Source: Alkalibacillus silvisoli
GTDB lineage: Bacteria; Bacillota; Bacilli; Bacillales; Alkalibacillaceae
Length of the DNA stretch: 64,000 nucleotides
Assembly (NCBI RefSeq): GCF_039521975.1
Contig: NZ_BAAACZ010000016.1
Coordinates: 1-64,000, forward strand
Direction of reading: 5' to 3'
Of this stretch, positions 44,577-50,983 are shown one piece after another (within the stretch, counting starts at the first letter, position 1; every line of letters begins with the position of its first letter). Below the pieces are notes generated by a model. The model made no database searches and had not been told where the DNA came from. It was given only the letters and a program-made list of their open reading frames with translations. The position numbers were made by a program, and so were the translations under genes.

Positions 44577-44617
44577 AAAAACAAAACCTCCTTTTGTGAA
44601 AGAGGTTTTGTTTTTAT
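44577..44617. terminator. Strong terminator after tRNA-Cys
   Basis: AAAAACAAAACCTC and GAGGTTTTGTTTTT are perfect 14-base arms around an 11-base loop. It would end the sigma-subtilisin-glutaredoxin-tRNA unit and could also serve the converging minus-strand genes. Confidence 0.9.
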
Positions 44618-44661
44618 TATATTTGTCTTTAATAATCACAGGGTTTAATCAGTCTTTTTCA

Positions 44662-45531
44662 TCAAGTAAATGATGCGAATTGAACATAAATGAACGCAAC
44701 AAGGATGAACAATGCAAATATAATCATTAAAAAGCGAGCTACATTTTCTAATTTTTTAATTTTTAGATGACACACGAACAAACATGACCAAGAGAAGATT
44801 AAAAATAAAGGTATAACTGGAAGTGATGTTGGGGAAAAAATTAACCAGCCAACAAGACCAAATAATGCAACCCCCAGCACAATTATTCCAGTGAAAATAT
44901 TGATTGATAGTTTAGTTTTTCGTTTCTGATCTGAAAGCATTTTAAGGTCTACATTAACAGGTTGAAACATTGCCCCCATGTATATTTGGCTGAATAATAT
45001 TAATGCATGTGAAAGGTATAGTCCAAGTAAACCGTAATATAGCAAATGGCTTTGCATTAGGCCGTCCATTAACAGGAAGCCATAAAAGTTTAGTAAAAAG
45101 ATTACGAGTAGTAGGATTATTAGTATTAATCTTTGGGATGCAGCCTTGGAAGGTTTTCTCACAAAATAGAAGATTGAAGTGTTGGCAATTAAAACAATAA
45201 AAAACCAGACATACGGCAATGACTCATGGAATACAAAAGTCAAAATAGAAACTAATAGTGAAAATAAAAGCCCAGATAGCCCTGCTAGAATAAGAAAAGA
45301 TGTTCTAAACGGAAAGATTTCTCTGTTTAATTCTTTGCCTATTTCCCTACTCTCCCCAAATTCAGATATTGCTTCCTCTTCTGCTTGCTTTTTGCTGAAA
45401 CCTTCTTTTTCATACGCCTTTGTTTTTTGATTTATATGAAGTGTGAATTCTTCTTTCATATCGCGTTTGTTTTCGTCATTGAGCTCTACGTGATGCAAAA
45501 TACTCTCAACATATTGTTTTGATTTACTCAT
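44662..45531 (-). CDS. HAAS-domain membrane protein
   Basis: 289 residues. The N-terminal 75 residues (YVESILHHVELNDENKRDMKEEF and EEEAISEFGESREIGKEL) form a HAAS/DUF1700-type signalling domain, which commonly pairs with a PadR regulator. About six membrane helices follow from residue 77 to the end. The PadR gene directly upstream overlaps it by 8 bases. By family knowledge the pair may respond to membrane or antibiotic stress. It could protect the host from an island product, but that is speculation. Confidence 0.75.
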   Translation of the reverse strand: MSKSKQYVESILHHVELNDENKRDMKEEFTLHINQKTKAYEKEGFSKKQAEEEAISEFGESREIGKELNREIFPFRTSFLILAGLSGLLFSLLVSILTFVFHESLPYVWFFIVLIANTSIFYFVRKPSKAASQRLILIILLLVIFLLNFYGFLLMDGLMQSHLLYYGLLGLYLSHALILFSQIYMGAMFQPVNVDLKMLSDQKRKTKLSINIFTGIIVLGVALFGLVGWLIFSPTSLPVIPLFLIFSWSCLFVCHLKIKKLENVARFLMIIFALFILVAFIYVQFASFT

Positions 45532-45859
45532 TAGATTTCCCCTCCTTGTTTACTTCACTGATTACTTTGTTGACAAGTTTCCAACTCCTTAGTTTTTCCT
45601 GATGGACATCCAATCCAAGGTTAGTAATTGTATAATATTTCCTTCTGCCACCGTGAGACTCATTTCCCCAATAAGAATCAATGTATTTTTTTCTTTCGAG
45701 ACGTTTCAATACCGAATAAAGCGTACCGTCACTAAGTTGATAATCCCCATCACATAATTTATTGACTTTAGAAATAATTCGGAAGCCGTAAGTATCACTG
45801 TGTCGAAGTATAGATAGAATCATTAAATCCATATTACCTTTCCATTGTTCTCTATCCAA
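45524..45859 (-). CDS. PadR-family transcriptional regulator
   Basis: About 111 residues. I chose the TTG at 45,859, with AGGAGG 9 bases upstream. The winged-helix core is MDLMILSILRHSDTYGFRIISKV, then LSDGTLYSVLKRLERKKYIDSYW, then GGRRKYYTITNLG, all typical of PadR. It probably represses itself and the coupled HAAS membrane protein. The divergent direction from box D places its promoter beside that of the Cys-rich genes. Confidence 0.85.
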   Translation of the reverse strand: MDREQWKGNMDLMILSILRHSDTYGFRIISKVNKLCDGDYQLSDGTLYSVLKRLERKKYIDSYWGNESHGGRRKYYTITNLGLDVHQEKLRSWKLVNKVISEVNKEGKSNE

Positions 45860-45935
45860 ATCAAGCCACCTCCTTTTTCTCTTAATAAAAATCGTAACAC
45901 ATATTACATAGTAATACAATGTACTTAACAATAGA

Positions 45936-45972
45936 AGGTTGTTAATTTTTCTCGTTTTTCCTTTTTATTAAA
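45936..45972 (+). promoter_or_regulatory. AGGTTGTT box D, upstream of the 58-residue and second PLA2-like genes
   Basis: AGGTTGTT is followed by a T-rich spacer and TTTTTATTAAATG, about 60 bases before the next start codon. It shares the box and AT-rich -10-like zone with A, B and C. Confidence 0.5.
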
Positions 45973-46006
45973 TGTAGTTAGTAATACACAAAGGAGGTGA
46001 GCGTTT

Positions 46007-46183
46007 ATGATCAAGAAACAGAAGTTAAAAACCACTGAGAACATTAAAGCTCAGTACATGACGTACTGCAAAGTGGGTGATCCTGAGGATGGTTTTGATC
46101 TCTGTATTTTATGTTTAAAATGTGAAGCCACCATGGCTGTCTACTCGGATGGCAGTGAATCATTTTTACACTGCGGTTGCTAA
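46007..46183 (+). CDS. 58-residue Cys-rich small protein
   Basis: ATG with AAGGAGGTGA upstream, the strongest ribosome binding site in this region. Six cysteines lie at residues 21, 33, 36, 39, 56 and 58, in the pattern CILCLKC ... HCGC, which could bind zinc or form disulfides. The N-terminus is basic (MIKKQKLKTT). No family recognised. It lies 37 bases before the second PLA2-like gene and shares box D, so the two are probably cotranscribed. Confidence 0.65.
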   Translation: MIKKQKLKTTENIKAQYMTYCKVGDPEDGFDLCILCLKCEATMAVYSDGSESFLHCGC

Positions 46184-46220
46184 TAGTAACCTTAACCCAG
46201 AAATATAAGGAGATGATTGT

Positions 46221-46967
46221 ATGTTTCAAATTATTGACGGTGCGCATCTTAAAGGTGAAGATGTCACAAACATGCTAGATGAACTTAAAAGTTTGGAGGC
46301 GTATCAAGAGTTAGTTGACACTCTCGCAGAAGCGTCAGGAGCTTCTATGGAAAATATGAAGCTTCAAAAAACGTATCAATTCAATGGCGTTAGTAACGAA
46401 AAAGCAGTCGGAAACTTTTACGGGAAGACATTGACCGTTACTGATGAAGATGAAAAGGTTTTGATCGACTATAGTGATGTCCAATATGAAAACAACGAGT
46501 CAGACGATGTTGTATTCTTATCTGGTAGCATGCTTGCTGAAGTTGACGGAAAGAAGATTCAAAGAATATTTAATACAGTTGATGGCGGTATTGAAGTCGT
46601 AGAAAAAGAAAGAAATCCAGAATTTGAACTGAAGGATGCTTATCACGAAGACCTTCCGGATAATCCAAATTTCAAACTCGGTGACTATTCATCCGATGAT
46701 GTTGAAGCAAATTCTTGGTATGAATTTTGTGCGCCAGGTGGTTATCAACATTGCGGCGCAGGGTGCGGTTACAATTTAGAAGATGGGGGAGGCCCTCCAA
46801 TAAACTCAACTGACCTATGTTGTGTGGGCCATGACCAATGCTGGGCAGCACATGGTTCATGGGACCCTTGTTGCGATAAAAGCTTTTTAGATTGTCTGTC
46901 TGGCATTTACACGGCCACTGCAATTGCCGCTAGAGCTGCCTTCACAGTAAATTCTCTAAGATGTTAA
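46221..46967 (+). CDS. Phospholipase-A2-like Cys-rich protein 2
   Basis: 248 residues; ATG behind AAGGAG. An acidic N-terminal region of about 165 residues without a signal peptide precedes a C-terminal domain with ten cysteines: FCAPGGYQHCGAGCGY, then STDLCCVGHDQCWAA with the His-Asp pair of PLA2, then CCDKSFLDC and a final Cys. The C-terminal domain is clearly homologous to that of the first protein (36,700-37,440), while the N-terminal regions have diverged. The hydrophobic TATAIAARAAF helix near the end is shared in position. It may be a precursor of a secreted lipolytic or membrane-active peptide. Confidence 0.7.
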   Translation: MFQIIDGAHLKGEDVTNMLDELKSLEAYQELVDTLAEASGASMENMKLQKTYQFNGVSNEKAVGNFYGKTLTVTDEDEKVLIDYSDVQYENNESDDVVFLSGSMLAEVDGKKIQRIFNTVDGGIEVVEKERNPEFELKDAYHEDLPDNPNFKLGDYSSDDVEANSWYEFCAPGGYQHCGAGCGYNLEDGGGPPINSTDLCCVGHDQCWAAHGSWDPCCDKSFLDCLSGIYTATAIAARAAFTVNSLRC

Positions 46968-46974
46968 TTAACTA

Positions 46975-47008
46975 AAAGGTCATCCTTTAAAGGGTGACCT
47001 TTCTTTCG
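46975..47008 (+). terminator. Terminator of the second PLA2-like gene
   Basis: AAAGGTCA and TGACCTTT arms with extra internal pairs around CTTTAAAG are followed by CTTTC. Confidence 0.75.
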
Positions 47009-47025
47009 TATTGTTACATGTTATA

Positions 47026-47426
47026 CATCACATTCCGCAGTTATATTAACTCTTAACGCTATGTTCGCATCTGACTATGTGGTTATTCCCACAAATACTG
47101 AAAAATTTTCATATAATGCTATTGAACGATTCCTTGGTACGGTTGAAGAAGTTAGTCAACAAAAAAAGGATCTTATTGGTAAAGATATTAAAGTGGCTGG
47201 TATTTTACGTTCGTTACATGATAAACGTCGTACAGATAATAAAATATTCTCTGAGATGATGGAAGAATCGTATAGTCATTTAATGTTTAATACAGTGATC
47301 CATCGTAAAGCCGCAACAGGGAGACTGCCTATTTTCGGTCTATATGATAACAGTGAGTTAAAAGTTGCAATAAATGAGCATGAAAAATTTGTAGAGGAGT
47401 TGTTAAATAATGTCCAAAGCAGATGA
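47026..47426 (+). pseudogene. parA: ParA C-terminal fragment
   Basis: The readable part has ILTLNAMFASDYVVIPTNTE, the region after Walker B in ParA/Soj ATPases, and runs to the normal C-terminus (NEHEKFVEELLNNV). The Walker A half, about 120 residues, is missing; a terminator lies directly upstream, so the N-terminal part was deleted. It cannot hydrolyse ATP. The following RHH gene overlaps it by 17 bases. This is the remains of a plasmid partition operon. Confidence 0.75.
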
Positions 47427-47742
47427 AATAAAGAATAAACTAAATAAAAACTCGAATGCTACTAAACAATACCTAGAAGCTTTTGAAAATCACGAGGAAC
47501 AAGAAGCTGAAAACCATGAATTTTCCTCAGGGGATATAAATAAAGAAGAGCAAATTAAACGGTTGAAACAATCCGCACAAAAGAAAAAGATGGAAGACAC
47601 GCATGTGAGACAAACCTTTTTAATCGAAAAAGAATTAGCAAAAGAGTTGGATGAAATAACAAAAGAAAACGCTCGTGGTTTTAAAACAGAGTTTATTAAT
47701 TATGCTATTTCGCAAGGACTAAAAGATATAAACAAGGATTGA
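47410..47742 (+). CDS. Small partition protein with a ribbon-helix-helix end
   Basis: 110 residues, ATG start within the end of the parA fragment. The first 70 residues are charged and helical (QYLEAFENHEEQEAENHEF); the last 45 (VRQTFLIEKELAKELDEITKENARGFKTEFINYAI) form a ribbon-helix-helix DNA-binding domain. Small RHH proteins are common ParB substitutes next to plasmid ParA. The frame is intact, but partition should fail because ParA is broken. Confidence 0.7.
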   Translation: MSKADEIKNKLNKNSNATKQYLEAFENHEEQEAENHEFSSGDINKEEQIKRLKQSAQKKKMEDTHVRQTFLIEKELAKELDEITKENARGFKTEFINYAISQGLKDINKD

Positions 47743-47900
47743 GGGTTCCTCTTGATTCGAAAAAATGTAAATGTATCTAATAGTGTACATTTTTTAGGTA
47801 TTTGTCTTTTTTGGCCATTGGATTATATATATTTTCTGCAGAAGAATATGAAGAAGGTATCACCAGATTCCATTTAAATCTAGATGGACTGTTAGCGTAG

Positions 47901-47933
47901 AAAAAAGCTAGGGTAGATCCTAGCTTTTTTCTT
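47901..47933. terminator. Strong bidirectional terminator
   Basis: AAAAAAGCTAGG and CCTAGCTTTTTT are perfect arms around a 6-base loop. Confidence 0.85.
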
Positions 47934-47971
47934 TCATAATCGGATGAGTTTTATAAAGGCCTCAATTTTGA

Positions 47972-48241
47972 TTAGAAGATTATATTAATTAAGATTACAG
48001 AACCAAGTAACACAATTAAAAAATCTATAATTGCCCACTTCTTATTTTTTTCTATTAAAGACTTATAAAATTGATACACACAACTTATGAAGAGAGCAAC
48101 TATTACTAATAAAAGACCAACACTATCATTGGTTCCTTCATTACCCAAGATCATTCCTCCCGCAAACAACAACAAAATAGTAACTACGCTTCCATAAACA
48201 ACTTTAATCGTTTGATTATTTTTATTTTTTTCTTTACTCAT
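47972..48241 (-). CDS. Small hypothetical membrane protein
   Basis: 89 residues, ATG with AAGGGAGG upstream. A basic N-terminus (MSKEKNKNNQ) is followed by three hydrophobic segments near residues 13-30, 40-55 and 70-88. No family recognised. Its size and helix number are like those of the YesK-like protein near the first PLA2-like gene, but I see no clear sequence match. An immunity role is possible and untested. Confidence 0.55.
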   Translation of the reverse strand: MSKEKNKNNQTIKVVYGSVVTILLLFAGGMILGNEGTNDSVGLLLVIVALFISCVYQFYKSLIEKNKKWAIIDFLIVLLGSVILINIIF

Positions 48242-48623
48242 AATAACCTCCCTTAATTAATTATCTCGATTAAACTAAAATTCCTAGTTAGTGAGTTGAA
48301 CAAGAAATATTGTTTAAATGGTGAATCTAATAGACCATAAGATTAAATATTTGTAATTACACCTTGGTCTAAATAGTTTATCACAAAGTCATTGAAACAT
48401 TGCTTACTAATAATAGTTTACTAGTTTTCACCTATTTTTTAAATATATTTTATTACCAAATTTTTTGAAAATTACACTTGAAATTATTACCTTAAATGGT
48501 AGAATGTAATTGTCGGATTCGGCCGAATTCTGATTTGTTATTCTGTTAAGAAAATTCAATTTCTATTGCGTTCAGTATAGCAAAACAAAAAAATATAATT
48601 AAATACAAAAAGGAGAGGTTACT
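48242..48623. other. Intergenic region with a likely promoter for the secreted-protein gene
   Basis: TTGAAA (48,478-48,483), 16 bases and TAGAAT (48,500-48,505) form a plausible SigA promoter. A near-palindrome GGATTCGGCCGAATTC follows near 48,514-48,529. The rest is AT-rich without recognised features. Confidence 0.45.
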
Positions 48624-49124
48624 ATCTTTTTCAAAAAAGGAGCTATTCTAATTTTAATTGGAACACTTTTACTAAGTGTAGGATTACCTCAAATTAGTAA
48701 TTCTGTAAGTGCATCTTCTGGAGACGATTTCGAAAAAATTGATGAGGTAGGAACACAATCGCTTGATCCTGGAGGTGGAAGTAGTGATGATTATTATTTG
48801 CACAGCATAGATATTGAATCGACTACTGATTATTATGATAATACTAATGAAACAGCTTTGGCATTAGCAATAGCTGCAGTTGTACCTGGCGTCTCTCAAA
48901 TTACGGCATTAGACCGGGCCCTAAGATTAATTGCATTAGGATTTGCTTATGATGCGTATTCTAACGAGGCTAGTCAAGGACATGATTTTACTGTTACTCA
49001 ACGTACTTATTTGTATCACGAAGCGTCTGGTGATAATGTAGGGTTCTATACTGTAACTGTCAGAAATACTACTACTGGAGAAACTAGAACTACTAGTCAC
49101 TCCCTCTCACGTGGGCACCATTAA
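48624..49124 (+). CDS. Secreted protein of unknown function with a non-standard start codon
   Basis: The frame encodes a clear signal peptide, FFKKGAILILIGTLLLSVG, with likely cleavage after SVSA near residue 30, then about 135 mature residues. It contains a hydrophobic helix (ALALAIAAVVPGV) and a beta-rich C-terminus. AAGGAGAGG lies 8 bases before codon ATC at 48,624, where ATG would be expected; no ATG, GTG or TTG occurs upstream of the signal peptide after the preceding TAA. The next usable start, TTG at 48,798, would lose the signal. Either ATC is used or the gene has lost its start. Family unknown. Confidence 0.6.
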   Translation: MFFKKGAILILIGTLLLSVGLPQISNSVSASSGDDFEKIDEVGTQSLDPGGGSSDDYYLHSIDIESTTDYYDNTNETALALAIAAVVPGVSQITALDRALRLIALGFAYDAYSNEASQGHDFTVTQRTYLYHEASGDNVGFYTVTVRNTTTGETRTTSHSLSRGHH

Positions 49125-49176
49125 TAGAGTTGCGAAAATCGATATTGATATGAAATAGAACATAAATGATTTACTT

Positions 49177-49219
49177 AGGCTACTTTTCTCAATAACTTTA
49201 GAGAAAAGTAGCCTTGTTT
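49177..49219. terminator. Terminator between the secreted-protein gene and rep
   Basis: AGGCTACTTTTCTC and GAGAAAAGTAGCCT are perfect 14-base arms around a 10-base loop and are followed by TGTTTT. Confidence 0.85.
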
Positions 49220-49268
49220 TAGTTTATTAAAGCACCTTCAAAATTTGTGATATTGTTATTTGGATAGA

Positions 49269-50397
49269 TTAGTATTTATTTTTGTGAAAAAATTCCTCTA
49301 ATTCTTTTAGTTCTTGACTAGTTAATGTAGTTGATTCAAGTTCTTTCGATTCTTGAGTTTTTTTAAACCACTTAGGAAGGACTTCTTTTGAGTTATTTAA
49401 GTCTCCGTGTTCGAAGCCTTGAACATATACACCTTCTCTTTTTAACTTTTCTTTTTCATCCAATAAGTGAATCATCAAACCAATTGGATTCTTTATGTCT
49501 TGGTGAAGTTCGACTCTGTTATTGATCATTCGAGTTAAATGTTTCAACTCTTCATCTTTTTTATCACCAAACACACTAGCCGCCATCCTTGATAACCTAT
49601 TAAAAGCATCTAAGTTAATTTCATACCCTTTTGACAACTGATTCAATTCTTGTAATAAATCTTGACTTATATCACTCCCACTTTGTTGTGCAACCTGTAA
49701 TTCTTTAGATTGAAAGTGACTAATTGTGAATATAAGTTTGTCCACTCTTCGACTTTTTCTGACTTCTTCAAATGAAACTTTTACATCTGTCTTAGTATTT
49801 AATTCTTGAATTGCATAATTAATTACCCGACTTTTTAAATGACCGTATTGTTTGTATTTCTCCTTAGGAATACCTAACATTTCTTTTAGTTGATCAACTG
49901 ATACTTTCCACTTCCCAATGTATTGCCATTTTTTCATTAATTCATATAATCGGATTGCATAAGCACTTTTTAAAGATAAGATGTTACTTAAACGATAAGA
50001 CGTAAAAGCTTGCTTTAATTGTAGCAAATAAGGTTTTAACTTTGGGTCAAAGCCAAACTCAATCCTTCCTTGACCTTCTATGTATTCAACATGAGATGCC
50101 CAATTACAAATTAACCAACCGCCATCCTTACGTGGTATTTCTATTACTTTAGACATCAATCCTCTTATAACTTCTTTAGTTTGTGTATAATATTCACGAC
50201 CTTCTAACCCTAACAAATTATGAAATTCACGAATTTCTATTTCATAGGTTTTGAAATCATCATCATCAGGTTGAATCATACTCACTGCTGTTAAAGGTTA
50301 AAATAATTTTTTGCTCCCGTGTGGTTAAAGAATGGCGATGGCGCGCTTCTATTAAATTATTCGATTTAGTTACTAAGTGCTCTGAATTCACAAACAT
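49269..50397 (-). pseudogene. rep: Rep_3-type plasmid replication initiator with one frameshift
   Basis: The main frame (to 50,285) has SMIQPDDDDFKTYEIEIREF, YRLSNILSLKSAYAIRLYELMKKW and VSVDQLKEMLGIP, typical of Rep_3/RepB winged-helix initiators. The missing N-terminus is in another frame: from ATG 50,397 the minus strand reads LVTKSNNLIEARHRHSLTTREQKIILT. Removing one T near 50,293-50,295 joins it as ILTLTAVSMIQP. Full length is about 375 residues. Sequence upstream of the ATG is already chromosomal, so promoter, ribosome binding site and iterons have been lost. The plasmid cannot replicate by itself. Confidence 0.85.
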
Positions 50398-50404
50398 CTA
50401 CCCT

Positions 50405-50923
50405 ACGTTTGTAAGAAAGCAAAAGATCTCATACCCTTTTGCACAAGAATTAGTATCTTTTGCAGAAGCGATGGAAGTGAAAGGGTATTATTTTAATACA
50501 AATATCATTTCAAAAAAAGTGATGCAACCTAGTGAGTGGGTTCAGAATAATTTAGAAATTGGCTTGTACGACCTTGTTTATTATGTGAAAAGGGTTAGAG
50601 AAATTGATGGCGAACCCGCTATTATTATAGAAAATTGGGTATCAATGGACCGCTGTCCTGGAATAGATCGAGCTGAATTGAATAATATGGGGATTTTTAA
50701 GTCAATAGAAGAATGTGCAGATGTTGAAATTACATATGGTGTGCGAAGCTTTGCAGCCAAAGGATTAAATGAAGAGGAAGCGAGGTTACTAGGCTTAAGT
50801 ATCGGAGAACCTGTGTTATATTTTGATCAACAAACATTTGGTCCAAATGATGTACCTTTAGAGTGTTCGAGAATCGTTTTAAGAACAGATCAATATGAGG
50901 TGACTTCAGTATTAAAGCGTTAG
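50405..50923 (+). pseudogene. GntR regulator, C-terminal UTRA half (split gene)
   Basis: The sequence TFVRKQKISYPFAQELVSFA opens exactly where a GntR/HutC protein passes from its HTH to its UTRA domain. The rest (EPSEW-like QPSEWVQNNL, LYDLVYYVKRVREIDGEPAIIIENW, LGLSIGEPVLYFDQQTF, CSRIVLRTDQYEV) is a complete UTRA ligand-binding domain. An open frame runs further upstream to 50,321, but there it is antisense to rep. The HTH half lies at 34,677-34,931. The effector is unknown. Without its HTH the fragment cannot act as a repressor. Confidence 0.8.
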
Positions 50924-50930
50924 CCATAAT

Positions 50931-50973
50931 AAAAAGCTCAAATAAGGTTGTAAGCCTTTTTTGAGCTTTTTTG
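50931..50973. terminator. Bidirectional terminator between the UTRA fragment and cshA
   Basis: AAAAAGCTCAAA and TTTGAGCTTTTT arms with a 17-base loop. Both flanking genes converge on it. Confidence 0.8.
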
Positions 50974-50983
50974 ATTAGTGTTG

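Larger units (their letters stand above)
34893..50404. mobile_element. Integrated, decaying plasmid of about 15.5 kb
   Basis: The segment separates the HTH and UTRA halves of a GntR gene. It carries plasmid functions: a Rep_3-type initiator, a ParA fragment with a small RHH partner, and resolvase remnants. All of these are truncated, frameshifted or partial except the RHH gene. It also holds ISL3, IS30 and IS21 sequences, a sigma-factor operon, Cys-rich protein genes and a tRNA-Cys. No integrase gene and no clear direct repeat at the two ends were found, so the mechanism is unknown. End points are estimated from where the regulator's coding sequence stops and resumes. Confidence 0.75.

Noticed and set aside
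47803..47900. Open stretch reading SAEEYEEGITRFHLNLDG and ending before a terminator
   Set aside because: It has no start codon or ribosome binding site and no recognised family. It may be the tail of a lost plasmid gene, but this cannot be supported.
50321..50404. Open frame upstream of the UTRA domain read as part of a GntR protein
   Set aside because: The minus strand of the same DNA encodes the conserved N-terminus of the Rep initiator, so the plus-strand frame is a chance opening.
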